DNA of 64,000 nucleotides, from assembly GCA_959597175.1 (NCBI GenBank), contig CAUFXM010000006.1, positions 56,459-120,458 on the forward strand, in the 5' to 3' direction. Position 1 is the stretch's first letter. Every line of letters starts with the position of its first letter. This document shows, piece by piece, positions 42,574-50,930 of the stretch. Made by a program: the position numbers and the translations under genes. Under the pieces are notes generated by a model. The model was not told the origin of the DNA. It saw only the letters and a program-made list of their open reading frames with translations, and did no database searches. Origin of the DNA: an uncultured Methanomassiliicoccales archaeon. GTDB lineage: Archaea > Thermoplasmatota > Thermoplasmata > Methanomassiliicoccales > Methanomethylophilaceae.

Positions 42574-44601
42574 TCAGATACCTCCCAGGATGTAGGCTAT
42601 GATTATGAAGAGCACCGACAGGACGGCGACTCCGATCATGACGACCGAGGCGTAGTCCTGCACATGTCCGGTCTGGACCTTGCTCATCACGTCCCCTCCG
42701 CCGACGACAGCGCCGGAGAGTCCGTTGACGGTTCCGTCGATGACCTGCCTGTCCACGAAGTTGACGCCCTTGGCGACTCCGTACCCGAGCTTCCAGGAGA
42801 CCTGGTTGTAGAACTCGGGGAAGTACCACCTGTTGGCGAGCACCCTGTAGAGCCAGGAGTTCCCGTCCCTGTTGAGCCTTCCGGGGTTGATGGACTTCTT
42901 CGCGTACATGAGGTATGCGAGTCCGATACCGACGAGGGCCAGGACGATGGTCAGATAGGTGTAGGGGTTGGTGAACAGCTCCGTGAAGTAGTGGAAGCCC
43001 TCGCTGTGGGCCCCTCCCACGACGAACCCGGCGTCGGTGACGTTGAAGGACACCATTCCGTCGAGTCCGAACATGATGAGGAATCCGCTGAGGACGGCGA
43101 ACACGGACAGGATGACCAGGGGCGCGGTCATGGACTTGGGAGACTCGCCGTGGCAGTGCTGCGTTGCGTGACCCTCCTCGCCCATGAACGTCATGAACCA
43201 CATGCGGAACATGTAGAACGCGGTCATGAAGGCCGTGATGACGGCCAGGAGCCAGAGCACGGTGAACCAGACGGTTCCGTCGTGACCGGCCTCGAGAGCG
43301 ATCTCCAGGACAAGGTCCTTGGACCAGAATCCGCTGAACAGGGGGAATCCGGCGATGGACAGGGAGCCCAGGAGCATGGTGATCGAGGTGATCTTCATGT
43401 GCTTGTGAAGGCCTCCCATCTGCCTCATGTCCTCCGTGCCGCATGCGTGGATGACGGATCCGGAGCACATGAACAGCAGGGCCTTGAAGAAGGCGTGGTT
43501 CATCATGTGGAAGCATCCGGCGGTGTAACCGGCGACTCCGATGCCGATGAGACCCTCGTTGCCGCTCTGCAGTCCGAGCGCTATCAGATATCCTCCGGCT
43601 CCGAGAGCGAGGATCATGTACCCCAGCTGGGAGACGGTGGAGAAGGCCAGGACCTTCTTGATGTTCATGTTGTTCATCGCCATGGTGGCGGCGAAGAATG
43701 CGGTGACTCCTCCGATGATTCCGACGAAGAGCATGACCTCCGGGTTCTGGACGAACAGGGGGTACATCCTCGCGACGAGGTAGACTCCGGCCTTGACCAT
43801 GGTCGCGGCATGGATCAGAGAGGAGACGGTTGTCGGACCGGCCATCGCGTCGGGCAGCCAGTCGTGCAGGGGGAACTGGGCGCTCTTACCTATGACTCCT
43901 CCGAAGATGAGGAACATGCCCAGCATGATCATGTCGGGGTTGGCCGCGGCGATGTTGGCGGTGTCGAACAGTGTGGTGTAGTCCAGACTGTGGAACTCGC
44001 CCAGCAGGACGAACAGTCCCGCCATGAGGCACACGTCTCCCAGACGGGTGACCAGGAAGGCCTTCTTGGCGGCTGAGGCGGCGTTCGCGGAGGCGGCGTC
44101 GCCCTCGTGGTGCCTGAAGGACCAGAACCCGATGAGCAGGTAGGAGCACAGTCCCATGACCTCCCAGAAGATGAACATCTCCAGGCAGTTGCTGGACACG
44201 ATGAGACCCAGCATACCGGTCAGGAACAGGGAGACCTCGGCGTAGTACCTCGTCCTCCTGGGCCCCTGGTCGCCCATGTACCCGATGGAGTACACGAAGA
44301 TCAGGGTCGAGATGAACGAGGAGAACAGCATCATCATGCAGGTGAGGCCGTCCACGTAGAACCCGAGGTTGATCGTTATGTCGCCGATGCTGAACCACTC
44401 GATGGACTGGGTGACGGGGTTGGGGTAGGTGTCACCGGTCAGGTACTCGTAGGAGATCAGCGCGGCTATGATGAATGCGATGAGCGCGCCCGCTATGGCG
44501 ATGTAACCTCCCTTCTGGGGGGTCTTCCTGCCGACGAGACCGATGATCAGGAAGCAGAGCATCGGGATGAGGGGCACGAGCCAGGTGTATTCTATGAACA
44601 T
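42574..44601 (-). CDS. fpoL: Fpo-like complex subunit L (NuoL-type)
   Basis: At 675 residues and about sixteen helices it has the length of NuoL. Diagnostic stretches are GKSAQFPLHDWLPDAMAGPTTVSSLIHAATMVKAGVYL and AFSTVSQLGYMILALG, and MNHAFFKALLFMCSG. The C-terminal part includes the segment expected to form the long lateral helix. It begins one base after fpoK. Confidence 0.93.
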   Translation of the reverse strand: MFIEYTWLVPLIPMLCFLIIGLVGRKTPQKGGYIAIAGALIAFIIAALISYEYLTGDTYPNPVTQSIEWFSIGDITINLGFYVDGLTCMMMLFSSFISTLIFVYSIGYMGDQGPRRTRYYAEVSLFLTGMLGLIVSSNCLEMFIFWEVMGLCSYLLIGFWSFRHHEGDAASANAASAAKKAFLVTRLGDVCLMAGLFVLLGEFHSLDYTTLFDTANIAAANPDMIMLGMFLIFGGVIGKSAQFPLHDWLPDAMAGPTTVSSLIHAATMVKAGVYLVARMYPLFVQNPEVMLFVGIIGGVTAFFAATMAMNNMNIKKVLAFSTVSQLGYMILALGAGGYLIALGLQSGNEGLIGIGVAGYTAGCFHMMNHAFFKALLFMCSGSVIHACGTEDMRQMGGLHKHMKITSITMLLGSLSIAGFPLFSGFWSKDLVLEIALEAGHDGTVWFTVLWLLAVITAFMTAFYMFRMWFMTFMGEEGHATQHCHGESPKSMTAPLVILSVFAVLSGFLIMFGLDGMVSFNVTDAGFVVGGAHSEGFHYFTELFTNPYTYLTIVLALVGIGLAYLMYAKKSINPGRLNRDGNSWLYRVLANRWYFPEFYNQVSWKLGYGVAKGVNFVDRQVIDGTVNGLSGAVVGGGDVMSKVQTGHVQDYASVVMIGVAVLSVLFIIIAYILGGI

Positions 44602-44602
44602 C

Positions 44603-44911
44603 TTACCACCTCATGGATGTCAGCTGGTCGTCGTCCAGGTTGCTCGTCTTCCTGAGCTTGTAGGCGTTGAGCAGGATGGCTATTCCCACGGCCACCTCTG
44701 CGGCCGCGACGGAGATCGTCATGACGACGAAGGCCTGTCCCATCACGTCGCCGGTGAAGGCGCCGAACGCGACGAAGTTGATGTTGGCCGCGTTGAGCAT
44801 GAGCTCGATGCACATCAGCACGATGAGGGCGTTGCTCTTGGTCAGGACGCCGTAGGCTCCTATGACGAAGAGGATGGCGCCGAGGACCAGGAAGTACTCA
44901 ATCGGAATCAT
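44603..44911 (-). CDS. fpoK: Fpo-like complex subunit K (NuoK-type)
   Basis: The 102-residue, three-helix protein has LVLGAILFVIGAYGVLTKSN, then IVLMCIELMLNAANINFVAF with the membrane glutamate, then a second glutamate in VAAAEVAVGIAILLNAYK. These glutamates belong to the central proton path in complex I relatives. It overlaps the upstream fpoJ part by 14 bases. Confidence 0.92.
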   Translation of the reverse strand: MIPIEYFLVLGAILFVIGAYGVLTKSNALIVLMCIELMLNAANINFVAFGAFTGDVMGQAFVVMTISVAAAEVAVGIAILLNAYKLRKTSNLDDDQLTSMRW

Positions 44912-45209
44912 CGCCTTCGACCTCCTCTCTGGAGATGCACACCCCTCCGATCATGGCCCCGAACATCAGCAGGGCCAGGGGGAGCAGCACGATCCCGTAC
45001 TTCTCGAACACAGTGTATGCCAGGCTGTTCTCCTTCAGGTCCCCGTTCTCGTCGTAGATCCCGGCGGGTCCGTCGGGGTCGATGTCGGGGATCTCCTGGG
45101 GGGTGTCGCTGGTGGTGTAGTCGTCCCAGTTCACGGTGGCGATTCCCACCACGAGGACGGCCAGGAGGACGACGGAAACCGCCGCACCGATGACGACCTT
45201 CTTACTCAT
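44898..45209 (-). CDS. Fpo-like complex subunit J, C-terminal part
   Basis: The 103-residue protein has one N-terminal helix, a polar exposed loop rich in Asp and Pro (TSDTPQEIPDIDPDGPAGIY) and a final helix YGIVLLPLALLMFGAMIGGVCI. It corresponds to the second half of NuoJ/ND6, which is split in two genes in methanogen Fpo operons. It overlaps the first half-gene by 8 bases. Confidence 0.85.
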   Translation of the reverse strand: MSKKVVIGAAVSVVLLAVLVVGIATVNWDDYTTSDTPQEIPDIDPDGPAGIYDENGDLKENSLAYTVFEKYGIVLLPLALLMFGAMIGGVCISREEVEGDDSD

Positions 45210-45540
45210 CGTCTCCCTCCTTCTTCATGATATACCTTCTTGTCAACATGATGCTGAACGCGAACAGGATGGTGATCGCTCCGACGTAGACGAGGATCTG
45301 AACCACACCTATGAATTCGGCCTCGAGGAAGAAGTACGTGAACCCGACACAGAGGAACACCAGCGCGAGGTAGAACGCGCTGTGAATGACCTCTTTCTCG
45401 GTGACGACGAACAGCGCCCCGAGAACGGCGATAGCCGCCAGTATCAGGAACGCGACCAGATCCAGGTTGGCCAGGAGGTAGTCGCCGAAATCGCCGAGCC
45501 CTCCCCAGAACGCGTTCCACAAATCCATGAGCGCTCCCAT
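45202..45540 (-). CDS. Fpo-like complex subunit J, N-terminal part
   Basis: The 112-residue protein has three helices. EVIHSAFYLALVFLCVGFTYFFLEAEFIGVVQILVYVGAITILFAFSIML matches the conserved NuoJ/ND6 region with its pi-bulge glycine/tyrosine helix. The start overlaps the fpoI stop by one base. The split between this gene and the following one is as in other Fpo operons. Confidence 0.9.
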   Translation of the reverse strand: MGALMDLWNAFWGGLGDFGDYLLANLDLVAFLILAAIAVLGALFVVTEKEVIHSAFYLALVFLCVGFTYFFLEAEFIGVVQILVYVGAITILFAFSIMLTRRYIMKKEGDDE

Positions 45541-46283
45541 CAGAGCACCTCCTTGATCTCAAGGGCATCCTTGGGACAGTCGTCCACGCAGTTGCTGCAG
45601 CAGATGCACTTGTCGTTGTCGATCACCGGACGAAGGATCGGCTTTCCGGTCTTCTCGTTGGTCCCCTTCTCCACCATCTCGATGGCGTTGACGGGGCAGA
45701 CCTTGGCGCACTTCTTGCATCCGATGCACTTGCTGTCGATCAGCTCGGGCCTGTCCAGGTCGAAGAGCGAGACACGCCTCTCGGGGTTCCCGTTCTCGAT
45801 GTCGGAGGGCAGGGTGACCTCCAGCTTGACCTTCATCCCCTCGGTCGTGCCCTCGTAGTTGAGCCTCCTGGGGCCGTAGATGAGGTCGAACCTCGTGAAC
45901 TCCGCCAGCTCGTACTCGGGAGTGACGGTCATGGCGTCCACCGGGCAGTACTCGGCGCAGTATCCGCACATGGCGCACCTGCCGAGGTTGACCTGGGGCC
46001 TCCTGACGGTCTTGCCCTCGTCGTCGACGGCGTCGACCAGCTTGATGCAGGCGGTGGGGCACATGCGAGCGCACATGCCGCATCCTACACACTGGTCGAA
46101 GATGAGTCCGGGGCGTCCGCGGTAGTTGTCGGGCACCCACTCCTTCTCGTAGGGGTACAGGACGGTGACGGGCCTGTGGAACACCGTCTTGAAGAAGAGC
46201 TTCAGGACGGTCCACTGGGGCTTGAGCACCCACAGGCTCTTCGCGAGGTTCTTCGGGTACTTGTCTAGATATCTGATCGTCAT
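45540..46283 (-). CDS. fpoI: Fpo-like complex subunit I with four 4Fe-4S motifs
   Basis: The 247-residue protein starts with an N-terminal amphipathic region, then two NuoI-type clusters: CVGCGMCARMCP (65-76) and CAMCGYCAEYCP (103-114). After a linker it has two further ferredoxin-type motifs, CIGCKKCAKVCP (186-197) and CICCSNCVDDCP (226-237). Standard NuoI/FpoI carries two clusters in about 130-180 residues. As FpoF is absent from this operon, the extra pair may provide the docking or relay for the electron donor, such as ferredoxin. It lies between fpoH and the fpoJ genes. Confidence 0.92.
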   Translation of the reverse strand: MTIRYLDKYPKNLAKSLWVLKPQWTVLKLFFKTVFHRPVTVLYPYEKEWVPDNYRGRPGLIFDQCVGCGMCARMCPTACIKLVDAVDDEGKTVRRPQVNLGRCAMCGYCAEYCPVDAMTVTPEYELAEFTRFDLIYGPRRLNYEGTTEGMKVKLEVTLPSDIENGNPERRVSLFDLDRPELIDSKCIGCKKCAKVCPVNAIEMVEKGTNEKTGKPILRPVIDNDKCICCSNCVDDCPKDALEIKEVL

Positions 46284-46284
46284 C

Positions 46285-47469
46285 TCACATCACACCTCCC
46301 ACTTTCAGCAGAAGAACGATGGCCAGGTTGACGACGGACAGGGGCATGAAGACCTTCCATCCGATGTTCAGGATCTGGTCGGGCCTCACACGGGCCAGAG
46401 CGGCCCTCACGAGGATCATCAGGAAGAACACGAACCATGTCTTCAGCAGGAACACGACCTCGGGTATGGGTCCGTCGCCGATGATGGGCAGGGTCCAGCC
46501 TCCGAGGTACATGATGGTGACCATCGCGCATGCGACGTATCCCCTGAAGTAGTCGGCCAGCATGATGAGACCCCATTTCATTCCGGCGTACTCGGTCTGC
46601 CATCCCTCGACCAGCTCGGCCTCCGCCTCCGCGATATCGAAGGGCAGACGCTCGGACTCGGCCGTGGCGCAGAAGAAGAACGTGATGAAACCGACGATCT
46701 GCGGTATGAAGTACCAGATGTGATCGTTCTGGGCGTAGACGATGTCTCCGATGTTGAAGCTGCCGGCGAGCAGTGCCGTGGTGGCGATCATGATCAGCAT
46801 GGGGACCTCGTACGAGATCATCAGCTGGGCGGCCCTCATACCTCCGATAAGGGAGTACTTGTTGTTCTGGGCCCAACCTGAAACCAGGATGAAGAAGGGC
46901 GCCAGCGCGAAGAACGCCATGATGATCAGCAGACCGGTGTCGTAGTTGACCACGAACCACCTTCCGGACAGGGGCACCATGCACGCCACGAGGACGGACA
47001 CACCGATGACCAGGGACACGGTCCACATGTAGGTCATCCTGTCGACCTTGCCGGGGATGGTGTTCTCCTTCATGAAGGTCTTGAGACCGTCGGCGACGCA
47101 CTGAAGGAATCCCTTCATACCCACCATGGTTCCCCTTCTGTCCATCATCCTTCCGAGGACCTTACGCTCCATCCACAACGATATCAGCGTGCAGACGAAG
47201 ACCACGATGAAGACGATCAGCATGAAGATGATCAGAGCGAACAGGGTGCTCGCACCGTCGCACATCAGCCACTCGGACACGGGGTTGCCGGGGAAGATCA
47301 GGTTGATCAGCCAGGCGAGGGTGCCTCCGATGATCCTCCACAGTCCGTACGCGATGGCGTAGGGCAGGTTGTACTCGCCCATGAAGGGGTAGTACGCGTT
47401 GTCCATCAGACTGTAGTTGTCGAACTGGATGAAGTCGAGTATGCTTGTGTATTCCACTACCAAACCCAT
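46285..47469 (-). CDS. fpoH: Fpo-like complex subunit H (NuoH-type)
   Basis: The 394-residue protein has about nine helices. WMERKVLGRMMDRRGTMVGMKGFLQCVADGLKTFMKE is the conserved first NuoH loop, and AESERLPFDIAEAEAELVEGWQTEYAGMKWG is the acidic loop at the quinone-chamber entrance. In methanogens this site handles methanophenazine or a related carrier. The ATG at 47469 overlaps the fpoD stop (TGATG). Confidence 0.93.
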   Translation of the reverse strand: MGLVVEYTSILDFIQFDNYSLMDNAYYPFMGEYNLPYAIAYGLWRIIGGTLAWLINLIFPGNPVSEWLMCDGASTLFALIIFMLIVFIVVFVCTLISLWMERKVLGRMMDRRGTMVGMKGFLQCVADGLKTFMKENTIPGKVDRMTYMWTVSLVIGVSVLVACMVPLSGRWFVVNYDTGLLIIMAFFALAPFFILVSGWAQNNKYSLIGGMRAAQLMISYEVPMLIMIATTALLAGSFNIGDIVYAQNDHIWYFIPQIVGFITFFFCATAESERLPFDIAEAEAELVEGWQTEYAGMKWGLIMLADYFRGYVACAMVTIMYLGGWTLPIIGDGPIPEVVFLLKTWFVFFLMILVRAALARVRPDQILNIGWKVFMPLSVVNLAIVLLLKVGGVM

Positions 47470-48611
47470 CACCTGTCAGTCTCACCCAGGCACATGTCGA
47501 TCTGGGCGAGGATTGCCGGGACATCGGCGATCCTGCATCCCTGACACATCACCTTGGATGTGGATACGTTCACGAATATGGGGCTGCGGACCTTCAGCCT
47601 GTAGGGCTTGTCGGTTCCGTCGGAGACCAGATACATGAGGGACTCACCACGGGGGTCCTCCATCCTCATGAAGTGGGTTCCTGCCGGGACCTTGGAAGGC
47701 GTCTTGATCCTGTAGGGGGCGTTCTTTCCGAGCGCCTGGATCTTCTTGACCGCCTGCCTGATGATGTCGCATGACTGGAACATCTCCTCGATACGGATCA
47801 TGTACCTTGCGTAGGAGTCACCCTCGGTCAGCACGGGGACCTCGAAGTCGACCTTGTCGTAGTTGTCGTAGGGGTCGTCGCGGCGGATGTCGAAATCGAC
47901 GCCGCATCCCCTCATCGCGGGACCGGTCATCCCGATGTTGGCGCACTGCTCCCTCGAGATGTAGCTGACGCCCTTCATCCTGGAGACGATGATGGAGCTC
48001 TCGTCCATCAGACCGATGATGTCCCACATGGCCTTCTCGAAGCGGTCGACCGTGCGGATGACGTCCCTCTCGAACAGCTCCGTGAGGTCGTTCCTCACAC
48101 CGCCGATACGGGGGTAGTTGGTCGTCATCCTGGCTCCGCAGAGCTTGACGTTCAGGTCGAGGAAGTACTCCCTCTCCCTCATGGCCCACAGGAACACGGT
48201 CAGGTTACCGAGGTCGGTTCCGACGGCGGCGAGCCACATGAGGTGGGAGTTGATCCTGCACACCTCGTCTGCCACGATCCTGATGTACTTCGCCTTCTCG
48301 GGGATGTCGATGCCCAGGGCCTTCTCCACCGTCATGCAGTAGAGGTGGGTGTAGGTCATGGACGCGGCGTAGCAGAGACGGTCGGCCATCGGGATGATCT
48401 TGGGATAGGTCCTGTTCTCGGTCTCCTTCTCCCATCCGCGGTGGAGGTAACCGACGATCGGGTCAGCGTCCACGACGATCTCTCCGTCGACCTGGATCTT
48501 GAGGGTCCAGAGTCCGTGGGAGAAGGGGTGCTGCGGACCCATGATGATCCACATCTTGTCGGTTTCCATCTTCTCTTCAATCTCTTTGACGGGTACTATG
48601 GAGTCTGACAT
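47469..48611 (-). CDS. fpoD: Fpo-like complex subunit D (NuoD-type)
   Basis: The 380-residue protein has the 49-kDa-type motifs: MGPQHPFSHGLWTLKIQVDG, GYLHRGWEKETENRTYPKII, and INSHLMWLAAVGTDLG. MRGCGVDFDIRRDDPYDNYD and the C-terminal ILAQIDMCLGETDR finish the fold. It forms, with FpoB, the quinone-site floor near cluster N2. The ATG at 48611 overlaps the fpoC stop. Confidence 0.93.
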   Translation of the reverse strand: MSDSIVPVKEIEEKMETDKMWIIMGPQHPFSHGLWTLKIQVDGEIVVDADPIVGYLHRGWEKETENRTYPKIIPMADRLCYAASMTYTHLYCMTVEKALGIDIPEKAKYIRIVADEVCRINSHLMWLAAVGTDLGNLTVFLWAMREREYFLDLNVKLCGARMTTNYPRIGGVRNDLTELFERDVIRTVDRFEKAMWDIIGLMDESSIIVSRMKGVSYISREQCANIGMTGPAMRGCGVDFDIRRDDPYDNYDKVDFEVPVLTEGDSYARYMIRIEEMFQSCDIIRQAVKKIQALGKNAPYRIKTPSKVPAGTHFMRMEDPRGESLMYLVSDGTDKPYRLKVRSPIFVNVSTSKVMCQGCRIADVPAILAQIDMCLGETDR

Positions 48612-49081
48612 CACTCACTCCCCCTGAGCTTGTATGATTTCCTGAAGGGGAAGAACTCGTAGGACTGCGGTGTGAGCAGCCTCTCCAGCCTGGGGTGGTT
48701 GTCGAATACGATACCGAAAAGCTCCCAGGTCTCCCTCTCATGCCAGTTGGCACCCTCCCAGACACCGGAGACGGACTCCACATGGAGGTCGTCCAGGGGC
48801 AGGTCTGCGGAGAGCTCGATCATGAGCCCGTTGTAGTAGTTGGACAGGTGGTAGACCACGGTCATGTGGTCCACGTAGTCGACGCCGATGACGGTAGAGC
48901 AGTGCTCGAACGTGAGATTGTGCTGGATGTACCTGCAGACCTCCAGGACGTTGTCCTTGGGCAGCTTGGCAAAGACCCTGCGGGGCTCTGTGCCGATGAC
49001 CTCGACGAACGGGAACTTCTCCGTGAGGAGCGTCCTGACCTCGTCCTCGGTCGGTTTCTGATAGATGGCTTCCGTGTCCAT
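48611..49081 (-). CDS. fpoC: Fpo-like complex subunit C (NuoC-type)
   Basis: The 156-residue protein contains the NuoC signature SGVWEGANWHERETWELFGIVFDNHPRLERLLTP. It is a peripheral-arm subunit that packs on FpoD. It begins 2 bases after the fpoB stop and overlaps fpoD. Confidence 0.92.
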   Translation of the reverse strand: MDTEAIYQKPTEDEVRTLLTEKFPFVEVIGTEPRRVFAKLPKDNVLEVCRYIQHNLTFEHCSTVIGVDYVDHMTVVYHLSNYYNGLMIELSADLPLDDLHVESVSGVWEGANWHERETWELFGIVFDNHPRLERLLTPQSYEFFPFRKSYKLRGSE

Positions 49082-49083
49082 CC

Positions 49084-49647
49084 TCAGTCCTCCAGGAAGG
49101 CTCCCCTCTTGAAGTAGCTCTCGATCTTCTTCTGGAGGAGCATGAATCCGTCGATCATCGCGTCGGGACGCGCAGGGCATCCGGGGATGTAGACGTCCAC
49201 GGGGACGATCTGGTCCAGTCCCTGCACGGTGTTGTAGGAGTCGTACCAGGGTCCGCCGGAGATGGCGCACTCGCCCATGGCGACGACCCACTTGGGGTTG
49301 GGGATCTGCTCGTACAGACGCCTCAGGTCGGGGCGGATCTTCTTCGAGATCCATCCGTTGACCAGCAGGATGTCGGTCTGCCTGGGCGAGGAACGGTAGA
49401 TCATCCCGTAACGTTCGGCATCGTACCTGGGGGCGGAGGCGGCGGCCATCTCCAGGGCGCAGCATGCAAGACCCCAGTGCAGCGGGTGCATGGAGTTCTT
49501 CATTGCCCAGGTCCAGATGGGCCCCGTGAGCTCGTCCACTGTCTTCTTGGTTCCTGAGCTGAGGAGGTCGTTGATCATGGCGTCGGACCATGACATGAAC
49601 TCGTCAGCACTCATTGCGACCGCATGGGGGTAGAGGCTCATATCCAT
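49084..49647 (-). CDS. fpoB: Fpo-like complex subunit B (NuoB-type)
   Basis: The 187-residue protein carries the four cysteines of cluster N2: the tandem pair in GLACCALEMAAAS (62-63), MGECAISGG (127) and YIPGCPARPDAMIDG (157). Start is the ATG at 49647, ten bases inside the fpoA 3' end. It supplies the last iron-sulfur cluster before the membrane electron acceptor. Confidence 0.93.
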   Translation of the reverse strand: MDMSLYPHAVAMSADEFMSWSDAMINDLLSSGTKKTVDELTGPIWTWAMKNSMHPLHWGLACCALEMAAASAPRYDAERYGMIYRSSPRQTDILLVNGWISKKIRPDLRRLYEQIPNPKWVVAMGECAISGGPWYDSYNTVQGLDQIVPVDVYIPGCPARPDAMIDGFMLLQKKIESYFKRGAFLED

Positions 49648-50000
49648 ACGTAATCCTCCTTTTTCAAGGCGTACACGACACCAAGAATCAGAATCCCGAA
49701 GAATACCAGCATCATGACCTGCGCGTTCAGGCTCAAGCCGGAGAACGCGATTGCCCAGATCATGAGGAATGTCGCAACCAGGTCGAAAACGACGAAAATC
49801 AATGCAAAAGTGTAGTATTGGAACCTGAATTGCACATGGGCTTCCCCGATGGGTTCTGAACCGCACTCGTAGGTTGTCTCCATCCACTGAGTGGGTTTCT
49901 TGGGCCGGACGAACCTCGATGCCCACCATGCCAGCGGAGCGAATCCGAGAGCGATAACGCTCACTATCGCTAATGGCATGTAGTACACAATTAGTGACAT
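49638..50000 (-). CDS. fpoA: Fpo-like complex subunit A (NuoA-type), first gene of operon
   Basis: From ATG 50000 the 120-residue product has three helices and the NuoA motif TTYECGSEPIGEAHVQFRFQYYTFALIFVVFDL, with the conserved cysteine loop near residue 47. It heads the leftward operon of twelve genes. An upstream in-frame extension to 50036 lacks a start signal. Confidence 0.92.
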   Translation of the reverse strand: MSLIVYYMPLAIVSVIALGFAPLAWWASRFVRPKKPTQWMETTYECGSEPIGEAHVQFRFQYYTFALIFVVFDLVATFLMIWAIAFSGLSLNAQVMMLVFFGILILGVVYALKKEDYVWI

Positions 50001-50046
50001 TGGTTTTCGGCGATGTTGTAGTAGTACATAAAGCATCTCTACGAGA

Positions 50047-50056
50047 TTTTATATAG
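50047..50056 (-). promoter_or_regulatory. TATA box of the fpo operon
   Basis: Read leftward, CTATATAAAA is a near-consensus archaeal box A, 47-56 bases upstream of the fpoA ATG, giving a leader of roughly 20-25 bases. The next comparable box on this strand is far away, so it probably drives all twelve fpo genes. Confidence 0.65.
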
Positions 50057-50094
50057 GAAGGCTGTTCGGAAACCCCTGTTCGGACTGCCCTCCC

Positions 50095-50106
50095 CATATT
50101 ATATGA
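50095..50106 (+). promoter_or_regulatory. TATA box of proC
   Basis: CATATTATATGA lies 24-35 bases before ATG 50130, the proC start chosen here. It also argues against the in-frame ATG at 50103. Confidence 0.45.
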
Positions 50107-50129
50107 AGGCAAAGGAGGATGCCCGTCGC

Positions 50130-50930
50130 ATGTCCGCGGACATAGGGTTCATAGGTGCTGGTAAGATGGGTTGCGCCCTAATCGGGGGTCTGATCTCGAA
50201 GGGGGTCTTCACGAGGGAGGGTGTGGTCGCCTGCAGCCCGAGCTCGTCCACCCGCGAGAGGGTCGCAGAGGAGTATGGCATACGGATGCTCGGCACCGCC
50301 CGCGAAGTTTGCTCCGAGGCGGACACCGTCGTCCTGGCGGTGAAGCCGAAGAACGTGCCGGACGTCTTCGCCGAGGGCCTGGACCTCTCCGGCAAGACCC
50401 TGGTAAGCGTGGTCGCCGGACTGACCACGGAACAGCTGAAATCATATGTGCCAGACGCCAAGATCGTGAGAGTCATGCCGAACCACTGCTGCATGGTCCT
50501 CGAGGGTGCCATGGGGTACTGCTGCGACCCGTCCATGTGTGACGACGACAGGGCGCGCATCGCGGACATCCTCGGATCCGTGGGGCTGGCGGTCGAGGTT
50601 AAGGAATCCGACATGGACATAATCACGGCCATAGCCGGGAGCTCCCCCGCGTTCATGTACCTGGTCATCGACGCAATGGCAGACGCCGGCGTCCTCAACG
50701 GCCTGGGCAGGGACGCATCCATAAGGCTGGCGGCACAGTCCATGCTGGGTGCCGCGAAGATGGTTCTGGACACGGGGAAGCATCCGGACGTGCTGAGGGA
50801 CGAGGTCTGCTCCCCCGGAGGGACCACCATCGAGGGGGTCCGCGCCCTGGAGGACGCCGGGCTCCGCTCGGCGGTCATCGCGGCGGTGGACGTCACGGCC
50901 GAGAAGTCCAGGATGATGTCAAGGAGATGA
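50130..50930 (+). CDS. proC: Pyrroline-5-carboxylate reductase
   Basis: The 266-residue protein has the Rossmann motif IGFIGAGKMGCALIGGLIS near the start. VVLAVKPKNV and SVVAGLTTEQL follow. The C-terminal helical dimer domain has the family signature DEVCSPGGTTIEGVRALEDAG. It makes proline from P5C with NAD(P)H. ATG 50130 has GGAGG ten bases upstream. The 3' end overlaps the convergent radical SAM gene by 12 bases. Confidence 0.93.
   Translation: MSADIGFIGAGKMGCALIGGLISKGVFTREGVVACSPSSSTRERVAEEYGIRMLGTAREVCSEADTVVLAVKPKNVPDVFAEGLDLSGKTLVSVVAGLTTEQLKSYVPDAKIVRVMPNHCCMVLEGAMGYCCDPSMCDDDRARIADILGSVGLAVEVKESDMDIITAIAGSSPAFMYLVIDAMADAGVLNGLGRDASIRLAAQSMLGAAKMVLDTGKHPDVLRDEVCSPGGTTIEGVRALEDAGLRSAVIAAVDVTAEKSRMMSRR

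Noticed and set aside
39556..44655. Long plus-strand open frames (over 500 codons) across fpoN, fpoM and fpoL
   Set aside because: They are antisense shadows of the fpo genes in GC-rich DNA: His/Gly/Glu/Asp-rich, without domains, membrane pattern or start signals.
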